Source: Adiantum capillus-veneris (lineage: Eukaryota > Streptophyta > Polypodiopsida > Polypodiales > Pteridaceae). Taken from it: a stretch of 64,000 bases of DNA. Shown piece by piece: positions 12,738 to 23,142 of the stretch; the first letter of the stretch is position 1; each line of letters opens with the position of its first letter. The notes beneath the pieces are model-generated. The model was not told the origin of the DNA. It saw only the letters and a program-made list of their open reading frames with translations, and made no database searches. The stretch spans positions 24,430,513 through 24,494,512 of the forward strand of contig CM043968.1 of NCBI GenBank assembly GCA_014529385.2, given 5' to 3'. Made by a program: the position numbers and the translations under genes.

Positions 12738-12903
12738 GGATCCTGTAACTCCAATTTCAGAAGTTAGCGTCTTTTTAGTACTGAAAGCCGAAATGAAGCT
12801 TTTAACTATTCAAATGACTTGAAAATTGAAACATGAGCTATTCAGGGCCTAAGGATGCAATGTAGGTGAAAAAATATGCAAACTGGGCTCAAAAACATGC
12901 TTG
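12738..12903 (-). other. Short leader of the B third ORF with candidate splice acceptors
   Basis: On the minus strand, GCTTTCAG (plus 12781-12788) and GTTACAG lie just before the ATG at 12737. Either could be a 3' splice site paired with the donor at 26513-26521. This is inference only. Confidence 0.3.
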
Positions 12904-13912
12904 AGACATCATACGCGTATGATGTCTTTTGTGTCAGAATGACTTCATATTGGTTGTGCTTGTAGCTGATAGTGTATACATGAGTGTCATATGCTTGGAT
13001 TTGAGTTTGGATCCCATTTGGTCAAGTTTTGGCCAGTTAGTCCAGTTCAGGCTCTTGGCAAAATTTTGAAAGGGAAATGGATTTTATGATCCAAATTGGA
13101 TAAAACTTGGTGGATTACTTTCAAATGGCATGTAGAACACTTCTGTTTGGTGGTTGAAGCCCTTAGATGCCAAAATCACATAGTGAGACATCATACGCGT
13201 ATGATGTCTTTTGGTGCATTTTTGGACCAATTTTCTCTATAAGCTTGGATTTGGCTTTAGATAGGCTTATTCAGTGGATTTATGAAGTTTGGATAGATTT
13301 TGGGCTAAAAATGGCTCTGGAGACATCATACGCGTATGATGTCTTTTTCATCAATTTTTCATGGGATTGGTTCTGTGGACTCTCCATGTGCTAGTGAAGG
13401 ACTGTTTATACTCAAATCTTGGTTTGGACTTGAATATGTTGGATTTGGGACAAAAATAGGCTTTGTATGAAGGATTTTCTCTTAATTGGGCTAATGGGGT
13501 GATCCACTTGACCAAATGGTTCCAAACTTCATATGTAGCATGTATTAGATATATATAATGGATGTATGATGACAAATGAGCATTTTTGGCTCTGTAAGTG
13601 CAAATAGACATTATACGCGTATGATGTCTTTTGTGTCAAAATGGTGCTTTTTGGTTCCAGATAGCTTGTAGATGTGTTAATCAACAATCCTACAAAGTTT
13701 CAATGAGTTTGGAGTTATTTTGACAAAATTAGGACCAAAAATCAATTTTATGGCCTACTTTGCGTCTTTTGGTTTTCCTTGGGTTTTCTAACTCCAATTC
13801 TCATGATACTTGGTTCATAGGATGTGATTAACATGTGGAATGAGGCTATGCACTCAAATGTTGAAATGAATGTGAAAATCATGCTGTGAGACATCATACG
13901 CGTATGATGTCT
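12904..13912. repeat. Palindrome array 2 of element B, before the third ORF
   Basis: Five copies of a 24-bp palindrome with core ATCATACGCGTATGAT start at 12904, 13186, 13321, 13606 and 13889. Spacings are 282, 135, 285 and 283 bases. Four are perfect and the 13606 copy has one mismatch. The intervening sequence is diverged but shares TTGGATTTGG-like words and a T run right after each palindrome, which points to a decayed tandem repeat of about 284 bp. Confidence 0.95.
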
Positions 13913-15518
13913 TTTCTTGAAATGTTGGTCTTTTTGTGCAAAGAATGCTTTGTGCTAGTGCCCTAAGCCCTGCTAACTAGTTTTCAACTTAAAAAGTCAT
14001 CAGTTTAGCTAAAAAGCCCCCTTATAGGCATTTCAGTCTCCGAAGTCGTCTTTTTGCCTTGGAGTTGAATTTCTTCAACTTTTCTTCTTGAGAGTTGCAT
14101 TTCCAGCTCATTGGATATGTTGTGAAGCCATCCAGTTGGTTGGACTTGACTTTGGCTCCCCGTTCTCCATCTTTATCCATTTGGTTGCTCGAAAGCGTCT
14201 TTTTCACCATCGGTAAGTGAATCAGCTTTCTTTTGGGTTTTGCTTGCAAACATAAGTCATCCATGTATAGTTGAAACTGCTCGTGAAGTTTCATGTCATT
14301 TGGTCGTCAATTTTAGCCGTTATGCCAAAATGACGCTTTGTGTGTCCGCAGCCGGAATCGGTTGTTCCGACCTACTTTTGGTGATCCAAACCTGGAGATA
14401 CTCCATGGTTGCATTGCCCTCGATGTTGTTAAGCTTCTTGAGAAGTTTTGTGTCGTTCCGACAATTTTTTTCTATTTGCCTCTTGCAAGCTCTGTTGACC
14501 TAGGGTTTTTCCAGTCGTTCTTTCTCGAGCTTTGAGTGCTAGAAACTCATCTTCTATACTAGGGTAACCCACCTCTAAGTTCTTGCAAAGTTTGGTTAGG
14601 CGGTTGTGCCCCTACCTAGCGTTCTTCCCCATTCCCCGTCTGCTCTTGTTTCTTGGTTTTGGTGAGTTTTCGCGACAACAGTTAACGATAAGCATCAAAA
14701 GCTTATGGCAACGAGTCTACCTCTCATGTCTGGTGTCCTCTGAGCTCTCGTAGCAGTCGTAGAAGGCGGTAGAAGGTCGGATGCTCCTGTGTGCTCTTTG
14801 CTCTCTCCAAGAAGGTAATAGTGGAAATGAGCTTGATAGTGAAGTGAAAAATACTTAACTTCGGGCTTCCCGGATCACTTGTTACCAAATTTGACATGTG
14901 CTCCTATCTCGTCGTGAAATGCACTTTAGGATTTGAAATTTCTCAATTTGGACTCCGTTTGACCTGTTTCTGAGAAATCTGTCCACTTTGCCAAAATTCT
15001 GTCATTTCGGGCTTTCCGCAACTTTTTCAGAATTGTACCCTATTTTTATCCTGGGTTGCCCTTGTCATTAGGATCATCACCGTCTATTCTTTTCTTTTTT
15101 CCGATCTCATTTCACCTGCTTTTTTATTTTTCTTTTACTTTTATTAAGAAAATCATAAAAAATAAAGGAAAATAGTAAATTGAAGCCAAAAAATTCCAAA
15201 CATACATGATAAATAGCTGGTAACCCTGTGTATATGAATATACACTTCTTTGTGATTTCTGGACTTGGATTACCACTTTTTTCCACTTTTTAGCTCCAAA
15301 AACACTCTTATTTAGTGATATTTACACATATAGAGACCCAAATTCATCATTTGATCTCTTCTTGTTGCAAAACAAGGTATATAAGGGCATAAATATTATC
15401 AATATCCGCAATCAAACATAAAAAATTGCAAAATCATGTAAGACACTGCCCTTGTAATATAATTTTTGTTTTTCTTTGTTTTTTTTTCCGCTTGTAGCTG
15501 CTTTGTAGCTCCTGTATA
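13913..15518. other. Noncoding stretch of element B between the W-I-P-K tail and array 2
   Basis: AT-rich DNA with no conserved domain. An isolated frame at 14294-14022 (-) is not matched elsewhere and is probably chance. Its only resemblance to RT is six residues, YMDDLC. Confidence 0.6.
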
Positions 15519-15534
15519 CCTCCCCCCCTCCTAG
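15519..15534 (-). promoter_or_regulatory. Internal polypurine tract after the W-I-P-K tail of element B
   Basis: The minus strand reads CTAGGAGGGGGGGAGG just after the stop of the tail ORF, 6 kb from the LTR. A and D have purine tracts at the same relative place (29711-29722 and 63310-63322). It could be a second plus-strand primer site. Confidence 0.4.
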
Positions 15535-15553
15535 TCTGAGTCCTCCCGGATGA

Positions 15554-16257
15554 CTATGAAGTGTCTGTGGGTGAAGCATTGTAGTTGTTTTGGTCATAAG
15601 TTCCCAATGCAATTGTAGAGCGACGATACAACATTCTTTCCAATAAAGCTACTCTTTGTTTGATTGAAGGATTGGTGGTCGGGTTTTGGGTTGGTTTTGG
15701 CACTTCGGTATTTGAATCAGTAGATGGATTCTTCGTTACCTTGTTGTCTTTTTTCACAATCCAAATCTGCTTCCGCTTTGCTTGTGCTTGCCACAAACTC
15801 TTTGTGACCCAAACCTGCTTTGTTCTGTGTGTTGATTTCCTTGGCTTGAAATACCTAGGAGTTTCCGTTGATTGTATTGAAGGGAGTTCCTTTTTACAAA
15901 TCTTTGGGATCCAAATTTGCTTGCTATAGCTTTGTGCCGTCATGAACTGCTTTGGAATCCAGATCTGTTTCACTGTCCTTGATTGTCGGGGATCACTCTG
16001 TTGTCTGGTATTGAAGACTCTGTTTGTGTTTTCTGGCACCACCTTTTTTGGTCTCCATACCATCTTGACTCCGTTTTTTTCCAAGGTTGAGCTGTTATAA
16101 TATTGCTTGTCTTCCTTATCCACTGTTGAGAATTCCTCGTCGAAGAGTAATCCGGTTGTATAGAAACTTTTGGTTGCCATTGCTTCTTCTTTTCCTCTGT
16201 TTGTTGTTTGCCCTTGTCCGTGGATTCTTCCTTTGGAGTTGGCTCTGCTCCTTTGGT
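15554..16257 (-). pseudogene. Element B C-terminal tail with tandem W-x-P-K motifs
   Basis: The frame at 16180-15554 follows the second protease after a frameshift near 16130. It contains repeated motifs: VWRPK, KQIWIPK twice, QVWVTK and KQIWIVK, separated by 15 to 45 polar residues rich in Q, T, S and K. It has no membrane segment or known fold. The same kind of tail follows the second protease in A, C and D, so it is a conserved part of the group. W-V-P-K motifs also occur in the Gag-protease spacer of some plant copia elements, so a structural or binding role is possible. The function is unknown. Confidence 0.7.
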
Positions 16258-16629
16258 GAACTTAACTGATTGACTTTCACCTTCGTATTTGATAAGCACT
16301 GATTTAGAACTCCAGTCAATCATTGCATTGTATTGCTTCTGCCATGGTTGTCCTAGCAATAATGGATGTTGTGTAGCTTGGTCTTCAACCACGTAAAACA
16401 TATGAGGATACACATATTGGTTAATCTGTATATGTAAAACTGTGCATCCGACAGTTTTGATTGAATTCTCAGAGTAACTTTTTAACTCTTGCTTGGCAGT
16501 TTGTAGTTTAGTGTCATTTGTCAATTGTCTATACAAACTGAGTGAAGTAGGTTAGCTTGAGCTCCTGAATCCAATAGTGCTCTGGCTTTGATTTGGTTGG
16601 TTCCTACTTTGCATTCAATGATGGGTTCT
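16257..16629 (-). pseudogene. Second retropepsin-like domain of element B, downstream of integrase
   Basis: The first half is in frame with the integrase: a beta strand, then ALLDSGAQANLL (near 16560-16590), the D-S-G signature of a retroviral-type aspartic protease. A frameshift near 16525 moves the second half to another frame, where YPHMFYVVED is followed by LLLGQPWQKQYNAMIDW. That layout parallels the first protease of the same element (DSGAGVAIA, then ILGRPFMRQLKMVQDW). Whether it cuts peptides, or serves as a binding fold, cannot be told. The frame break makes this copy inactive unless a shift is programmed. Confidence 0.75.
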
Positions 16630-17860
16630 TCTTTGTCATTCCCCATTTCTGTTATACTAACTGCGTTTATTCGTATTGCTCCTTCATTGCGCTGTTTCTG
16701 ACGTAGTAGTCTTCTTTTCTCCATTCTTTCCTTCGCCTCAGCTTGCGCTTCCTCTACAATCTTTTTCTTTTTTTGGACACGCAGCTTTTCTTGATGTATT
16801 TTGAGAAGCATGTCTTGTGTTAGCGGCAACAGATACTTTTTCACTCTGCATCCACTAATCCAATTGGGCATTTCTTCTCCGTCTAATGTAGCAAGCTTAA
16901 CGGCTCCACTTGGTGATAGATCTTTAATCACCAGAGGTCCCATCCCTCGCTTTTTAAGTTTTTTAGCATGCTGTTTCAGAGTGTAAACTAGGACATAGTC
17001 CCCAACTTTAAACTCTTTAGTCCGCACATGCTTATCAAAAAATTCCTTTTGTCGCCTTTTTTGAGCGTAGATGGAAGCTACTGCTTTTAGGCGAAGCTCA
17101 TCTAGCTTTTCCAGGTCATCTAATCTATCAGAGAGCTCGTGCCCTGTCCACTCTAGATCCTTAGCCACCCTTAAGGTTGAAATCAAGAATTCTATTGGCA
17201 AGATAGCATTTAGTCCAAAAACCATGTTATATGGGGTCGTTCCTATTGATGTTTTATATGCTACCCTATATGCCCATAATGTTGAATGCAACTTCTAGTC
17301 CCAGTCAGTTCTCGACTCAGATACAATCTTCGTGAGAACCGTACATATGGTTTTGTTTGTTGCTTCAGCTTGTCCGTTTGCTTGTGGATGATACGGGGCT
17401 GATTTCCTATGGATTACCATGAATTCATCTAGAAGGATCTTTATCACTTCATTTATGAAATGTGTGCCTCGATCACTCACAATTTCTATTGGCAATCCAT
17501 ATCGTACAAAGACGTATTCATATAGAAATTGTGTCGTGGTCCTGGCATCTGCTTTTTGAGTTGCTTTTGCTTCGATCCACTTTGTTAGATAGTCTGTAGC
17601 CACAATGATGTATTGTGCATGAGTCTTATATGCAGGAGGTGAAATGGGTCCGACATAATCAATCCCCCATTTTGCAAAAGCTCTTGCCCCCATCATTGGT
17701 CTAAGCGGCATATCATCTCTTTTAAGTGGTACTTTGGTCCGCTGACAGTCATCACACCGTTTAACGTATTCCTCAGCGTCCATATGTAATGTTGGCCACC
17801 ATATTCCTGCGGCTAAGACAAGTTTTGCTGTCTTATCACCTGAAAATGGCCTCCACCTAC
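16630..17860 (-). pseudogene. Element B integrase: second H2C2 module, catalytic core and C-terminal domain
   Basis: The second H2C2 zinc module (AHGGVGGGHF to CDDC) straddles a frame break at 17885-17783. The core (17783-17295) keeps all three acidic residues: D in VATDYLTKW, D in SDRGTHF and E in GQAEATNK. One in-frame TAG at 17292-17294 separates it from the C-terminal part (17291-16630), which has a GPLVIKDLSPSGAVKLATLDG motif like the GPY/F domain. A basic coiled stretch (KKKKIVEEAQAEAKER) links it to the second protease. It would insert the cDNA into host DNA. There is no chromodomain. Confidence 0.85.
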
Positions 17861-20800
17861 TCCTCCATGAGCTTGCTCCAGATTATCACATACTCAGACT
17901 CTGATGCGCAAATCCTAAGCTGGTTGTCTTTACCTCTCTTATAGAGTTGATCTCCTATTAAAGCGTAATCTCTAGCTTCTGTCTCTACAGATTTCTGACG
18001 AGCTTTTGACGTTCCTTCTGGGAAAGTTCTATTTGTGAGATATTCAACAATATACTGACTCCATTCTGGAGCGATCATTATCTGATATAATGTCGAATAC
18101 TCGGCTGGCGGTTTTGATGAACATACAATACATTCAGTGACATATTCATGTACGCTTTCTTTCATTCCTGGCCAATAGACTCCCAATTGTAACAAATTCC
18201 TATATGTGTTCCTTCTTGAACAATGAAATGCACATTCCTGAACATGTGCTTCGCGCAGATATATACTATATTCCTCAGGATTGATGCATAGTCGTAAAAC
18301 ATGATCATTTCCCAATTGATACAACCTTCCTGCAATCAATTGAAGATTCTTGGATTGCTGAATAGCAATATGTTTCAGGTTGTATTCTCTTCTATCAAAC
18401 TCTCCTCCATAGGTTAATAGGTCAACGACATTTTGAGACCACCTCGGTATCATTTCTATGTTGAACAAGTACGCGTCGGGCATGTCGTCATCTACTCCTA
18501 TAGGGTCTTCTCCATTCGTCAATCGCGAAAGATGATCAGCTCTAAGATGTGTTTTTCCTTTCTTTACTACTACCGTGAAGTCGAATTCCAGTAAGATAAT
18601 GAACCATCTCACTATTCTCTCGGTATTGCATGGTTTATTCACTAGGTAGAGCAAGGCTTGGTGATCCGTAAAAAACACAAACTTGTTGGCTAGAAGATAA
18701 TGCCGAAATTTCTTCACAGCATATATCATTCCTAATCCCTCTCGCTCTGTTGTGGTGTAATTCTTCTCTGCATGGTTGAGCTGTCGACTGGCGTAACAGA
18801 TAGGAAAATCCATGTTTCCTTCTTCTGGCTGAGCCAGAATGCATCCTATTGCATATGCAGAAGCATCTATGTGCAATTGGAATATCTTCTCCCAATCTGG
18901 TGATTTCAAGACTGGAGCAGTAATGAGTGCCTCTTTCCATTTCTTGAATGATTCCTCACATTCCTCTGTCCATTCAAAGTTCACTATTAGCCTGTAAAGT
19001 GGTTGGCCTATTATAGCGTACATGTAAATAAATCGTCTATAATATCCACAATGTCCCATAAAGCTCTGTATTTGTTTCGCATTGGTTGGTCTAGGCATAT
19101 CCACTATAACTTTTATCTTCTCTAAATCCGTGGATATTCCGTTTTGTGAGACAATATGTCCCAGAATTCTGCCCTGTCGGACCATAAACACACATTTCTC
19201 AGGATTGAGACAAATGCGATATGTCCTACATTTCTCAAATACTTTTCTTAGGTGTTCTAGATGCTCATCTCTCAGTAGAGAATGTACACATAAGTCATCC
19301 ATGTAGATTTCGAGAAACAGCCTTAAGTATTCTTTGAAAGCGTGCGTCATCAGCCTCTGGAAGGTTGCGGGAGCATTGGTTAGACCAAAAGGCATAACCC
19401 GATAAGCATAAATTCCCCACTCCGTTGCAAAAGCTGTTTTATGTTGATCTTCCAGTGCTATGGCTAGCTGGTTATATCCTGAAAAACCATCAAGAAAGGA
19501 GTATGCTGTTTTCCGTGATACACGCTCTAGAACATGATCAGTTATCGGCAGGGGATAATTGTCCCTGATTGTTGCAGCATTCACTTTCTTTAGGTTGACA
19601 CACACTCGGAGTTTTCCGTTCTTCTTAGGTACTACCACAATCGGAGATACCCAATCAGTGTGTTCAATCTCGTATATGAATTCAGCTTCCATTAGCTTAT
19701 CTATCTCTTCTTTGATTCGCTTAGCAAACGTATCATTATATGTGTATGGTCTCTGTCTGCTAGGCTTTGCGTCTTGTTTCAGTGGGATTGTGTGTTGGCA
19801 TATCGATGGGTCAACTCCCTTTAAGTCCTTATAAGACCATGCAAACACATCCCTATACTCTCTGAGAAGACTCAAAAGTCTCTCTTCCTCGCCTGGAGAC
19901 AAATCTGTGGCTATGTAGACCGGTCTAGGCGTCTCACCTGGAGCTGCTAAATCAACTTTTTTTGCATCCTCCGGTCCGTCATAAGATTCGTTCTCCTTCC
20001 TCTCTCGAATAGGTGGGGTTAATATCACCTTCCTATCCTCTATTGTGAATTTCCTATAGTGAGAGGGAACATCCATGTTTTCCTTGATTTTGGCGTTTTT
20101 GTCCTCTCCACTCTCAATTTCTGTAGTCCAAACTTCTTTCAGAGTTTTCTTGAGCTCTCTGTACTTGTTTCTACGTTCTAGCTTGGACTCCGTGTGTTCT
20201 CTGTTGCGCTTGTTCTTTTCTGATTTTTCTGTTTCAGTTTTCGTTCCATTCTTTTGAACTTGATTTCTTAAGCCTCTTTTGTCTTTTCGTAAGCTCTTTT
20301 GATCACTGCCTCTCATTCTTTCAGAAATCTTATCCTTAACACAATCTTCAGCCTTTACTAGCATTAGGAATTGATTTTTTCCTCTTATTCTAGGCATCGG
20401 ATTGGTTCTAACCCCTTTTGTTTTTTTCTTTGCTCTATAGTGTTTCTGGCGTTGTTTTGTTTGGTTCGGAAAATCATAAAATCGGACATCCGTTATAGTT
20501 TCTTCGTTTCCGCTTGAATTGTCCATTGACTCGTTGTCTGCTTCATTTCCCCACTCTGGATGATCGGGAATGTCGTGAAACACCTCTTCTCCATCTTCCT
20601 TTTCCAGTGTATCGTTCTTTTCTGTTTCTTTTTTGAGCACAGTTCTCAACATGAAATACGGAACCACGTCGTACCCGTCCTTGTCGCAAAATTTCGTTGT
20701 GGGACCATCCGGAATTGTACAAACATCTAGGGTTGCTAGAATGTGTGTCCATTCTAATGGTTCAAACGTGTCCTCTGGAAAGGGTTCTCTTACATAAGTT

Positions 20801-23142
20801 TCGTCTTCGATAGCCCTTTCTAAAACACATTCTTCTCGTTTCAGACTTCCACATTTCGAAGCTCCACACATCCATAACTCCTTGGGTTTACCTAACCAAG
20901 CTGGAAATTCGGATCCCGCCAAAGTAGCTGAATCAAACTCCTCCACTGGTGTTCGGTTCACATCTTTGTAGCTATGGTCTTTCAGGTTCACCCGGGTAGT
21001 GGTTTCCATATTTCTCAAGTATATGTGATCGTAGCCCCAATCTTGGACCATTTTCAATTGTCTCATGAATGGTCTTCCCAGTATGATATCATAGTTATTC
21101 TCCTTGCCAAAATCGACAATAGCAAAAGTATGTTCGTATTCAATGCCGCAAGAAGTCACTACAACTTTCTCCAATAACCCCATAGGTTTCTCCATGTGTC
21201 CATCTGCTAATTGGAGTTTCAACCTAGTCTTCCTTATTGCTGGTTTCCCCCATTTTTTCCAGATTTCTTTTGTAGCAATGGCTACCCCAGCTCCGCTGTC
21301 TAGTATTGCCATCGTCTTCACTCCTTGGAATTCAACTGGTAAGGTTGTATTCCCCTCTTCACCTTCGCAATACTCTCCGACCTTGTTTAAGGGTACAGGC
21401 TTAGCGTTCTTTTGTGGCTTGCTCAGCTCCTCTATGCTCTCTTGCAATCTCGATGTTGGATCTTTTACCCCGAATTTCTCCAAGCATTTTCCGACAGTGG
21501 TCCACATATGTGGTCTTAGCCTCAAAAGCTCAGCTAGAGTGATAGTGCATGTCACTGATGTTGACAAAATCTCTATCAATCCTTGCGAGTCCATGACCTT
21601 TTCTGATGAGATTTTTCTTGAGGGAAGTGCTCTAATCTCGGATTTTGCTTCATACTCTCCTAAGTATGAAGGTAAGGTATTCAGTGAATGAGGTTTGCTC
21701 TCCATTGTTCTAACAGAGCCCCCATCTCCCCAGTAAGATTGCAGATCCAAGTCTACTTGAGATCCTGCCTCAAATTCCACTATGGGAGGATTCCTGATGT
21801 CCTTTTCCCAATTTGTCTGATTAGCTTGGCAACTTAGCTCGTTTGCAAAGTTTGCCTCTCTCACTTGTTTCCAAAATTCATTGTAATCCTCATCTCTTCC
21901 GTAAGACCTCTGTATGACTGGATGAAAACTCTCGACCTCCTGATCGGTTGTGTTCAACACTATGCGGTCATCCTTTTGTGTATTTTTAGGCTTTTGTGCA
22001 CTGGGAGTCTTTTCAGCTACCCGTGAAACAATAGTCTCTTGCTGAATTGGGTTTTCCTTCCCACAATTCATTGTTTCTTTTGATGGTTCTAATAAGGCTT
22101 GTGCAGTCTCGATCATTCTCTGGCACATTTCAAGTCTCTGCTTTTCCAATTCTGCGTTTGGGTATGTCAGCCACCTCTGTTCTTGTGTTTGGTTGTTCCT
22201 TAACCTAGCTTCGTAAGCTCTCATCAGTGCGTCCAATGGTTCGTGTACCTTGTCGACTAGCACTGATCCCCCGGAGCTTAAGCTCGTTGTTTCTTTGATA
22301 CTCTTTTGTTTCGTTCTTTCCGGGCTCATCTCTCGTTTCCCGTTTTGACTCTCAAGTTTTTCTAATCTAGCTTTAGTTTGCTTTAGTTCTTCAGCTAGAA
22401 TAGCGTCTTCACGTTCTTTTCTCAACTTCATGCGTGCTTTTCTAGCTTTCCATGTGTTTTTCTGACTCCGCGGTCCTTGACTAACTACGTCAGTCGCTAA
22501 CTTTCCATTCTCAGGTTCTCTAGTGGTTTTCTTAGTTTGAGCTCTAGTAACAACTTGCGTTGGTATCAGAGTTTCATTTTCAGACCCACTGCTGGTAGGA
22601 ATAGTTTCTAACATATTCAATGTCGTCTTTTGCACTTTGTTTGGATTCTTTGAACAATCCTCAATGAAGTGAGTAACCCCACACTCAGTGCAATAAGCGT
22701 TAATTCGAATGATTTCCGTATGTGGGCAAACATTCATCAGATGGTCACCTCCACACTTGTAACAAGGTCCTAGTGTTGGTCTTGGTCCCATTTGATTCGT
22801 CCTTTGTGGATATGATGGTCTTTGTCCTGTTAACCCTCCATGAGCTATGAACATTAAGGTTATTGCGTCCAAATTGTATCTCTCTTCATCAGAAGCACTT
22901 GTAATTGTTGGTATTCCAACATTCCCCATCATGCCCCATGGTTCTGGTTGTTTTGGTTCTTCTGGTGGGTAATACACTGTCGGAGACATGTGTGCCCCCG
23001 ATTCTTCATAATAGGTTTGAAGAGGCACTAAGGCTTGTTCTTCCTGATTCTCTAAGGTTGGTGCATATCTCATGCCCACTTGTCTTGCTCCTGGTAAAGG
23101 TGGTTGTTGTCCCAATACCGGTTGCGGTCTTTCTATCCCCAT
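17857..23142 (-). CDS. Element B Gag-Pol: zinc knuckles, protease, RT, RNase H, first H2C2 module
   Basis: The open frame runs from 23280, but the residues before the first homologous one (MGIERPQ, 23142) are out of register. Zinc knuckles CYKCGGDHLMNVC and CTECGVTHFIEDC come first, then a long charged linker. The protease follows (AILDSGAGVAIA, then ILGRPFMRQL). RT has VCVNLKKVNAATIRDNYPLP, FGLTNAPATFQRLM and the catalytic YMDDLCVHS. RNase H begins FQLHIDASAYAIG and includes TTEREGLGMIYAVKKFRHYLL. A first H2C2 module (REAH to CIVC, about 18250-18110) precedes the integrase. About 1760 residues stay open, long for Ty3/gypsy. It ends by frameshift at 17857. Confidence 0.92.
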   Translation of the reverse strand: MGIERPQPVLGQQPPLPGARQVGMRYAPTLENQEEQALVPLQTYYEESGAHMSPTVYYPPEEPKQPEPWGMMGNVGIPTITSASDEERYNLDAITLMFIAHGGLTGQRPSYPQRTNQMGPRPTLGPCYKCGGDHLMNVCPHTEIIRINAYCTECGVTHFIEDCSKNPNKVQKTTLNMLETIPTSSGSENETLIPTQVVTRAQTKKTTREPENGKLATDVVSQGPRSQKNTWKARKARMKLRKEREDAILAEELKQTKARLEKLESQNGKREMSPERTKQKSIKETTSLSSGGSVLVDKVHEPLDALMRAYEARLRNNQTQEQRWLTYPNAELEKQRLEMCQRMIETAQALLEPSKETMNCGKENPIQQETIVSRVAEKTPSAQKPKNTQKDDRIVLNTTDQEVESFHPVIQRSYGRDEDYNEFWKQVREANFANELSCQANQTNWEKDIRNPPIVEFEAGSQVDLDLQSYWGDGGSVRTMESKPHSLNTLPSYLGEYEAKSEIRALPSRKISSEKVMDSQGLIEILSTSVTCTITLAELLRLRPHMWTTVGKCLEKFGVKDPTSRLQESIEELSKPQKNAKPVPLNKVGEYCEGEEGNTTLPVEFQGVKTMAILDSGAGVAIATKEIWKKWGKPAIRKTRLKLQLADGHMEKPMGLLEKVVVTSCGIEYEHTFAIVDFGKENNYDIILGRPFMRQLKMVQDWGYDHIYLRNMETTTRVNLKDHSYKDVNRTPVEEFDSATLAGSEFPAWLGKPKELWMCGASKCGSLKREECVLERAIEDETYVREPFPEDTFEPLEWTHILATLDVCTIPDGPTTKFCDKDGYDVVPYFMLRTVLKKETEKNDTLEKEDGEEVFHDIPDHPEWGNEADNESMDNSSGNEETITDVRFYDFPNQTKQRQKHYRAKKKTKGVRTNPMPRIRGKNQFLMLVKAEDCVKDKISERMRGSDQKSLRKDKRGLRNQVQKNGTKTETEKSEKNKRNREHTESKLERRNKYRELKKTLKEVWTTEIESGEDKNAKIKENMDVPSHYRKFTIEDRKVILTPPIRERKENESYDGPEDAKKVDLAAPGETPRPVYIATDLSPGEEERLLSLLREYRDVFAWSYKDLKGVDPSICQHTIPLKQDAKPSRQRPYTYNDTFAKRIKEEIDKLMEAEFIYEIEHTDWVSPIVVVPKKNGKLRVCVNLKKVNAATIRDNYPLPITDHVLERVSRKTAYSFLDGFSGYNQLAIALEDQHKTAFATEWGIYAYRVMPFGLTNAPATFQRLMTHAFKEYLRLFLEIYMDDLCVHSLLRDEHLEHLRKVFEKCRTYRICLNPEKCVFMVRQGRILGHIVSQNGISTDLEKIKVIVDMPRPTNAKQIQSFMGHCGYYRRFIYMYAIIGQPLYRLIVNFEWTEECEESFKKWKEALITAPVLKSPDWEKIFQLHIDASAYAIGCILAQPEEGNMDFPICYASRQLNHAEKNYTTTEREGLGMIYAVKKFRHYLLANKFVFFTDHQALLYLVNKPCNTERIVRWFIILLEFDFTVVVKKGKTHLRADHLSRLTNGEDPIGVDDDMPDAYLFNIEMIPRWSQNVVDLLTYGGEFDRREYNLKHIAIQQSKNLQLIAGRLYQLGNDHVLRLCINPEEYSIYLREAHVQECAFHCSRRNTYRNLLQLGVYWPGMKESVHEYVTECIVCSSKPPAEYSTLYQIMIAPEWSQYIVEYLTNRTFPEGTSKARQKSVETEARDYALIGDQLYKRGKDNQLRICASESEYVIIWSKLMEE

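Noticed and set aside
12904-13912. Palindromes with regular spacing, considered as a CRISPR array
   Set aside because: Spacing is about 284 bp with two short steps, spacers are not uniform, and there are no cas genes. The context is a plant retroelement.
14022-14294. Minus frame containing YMDDLC and 18 bases identical to the B RT active site
   Set aside because: Nothing else around it matches RT, and an 18-base match is possible by chance in 64 kb. Treated as coincidence.
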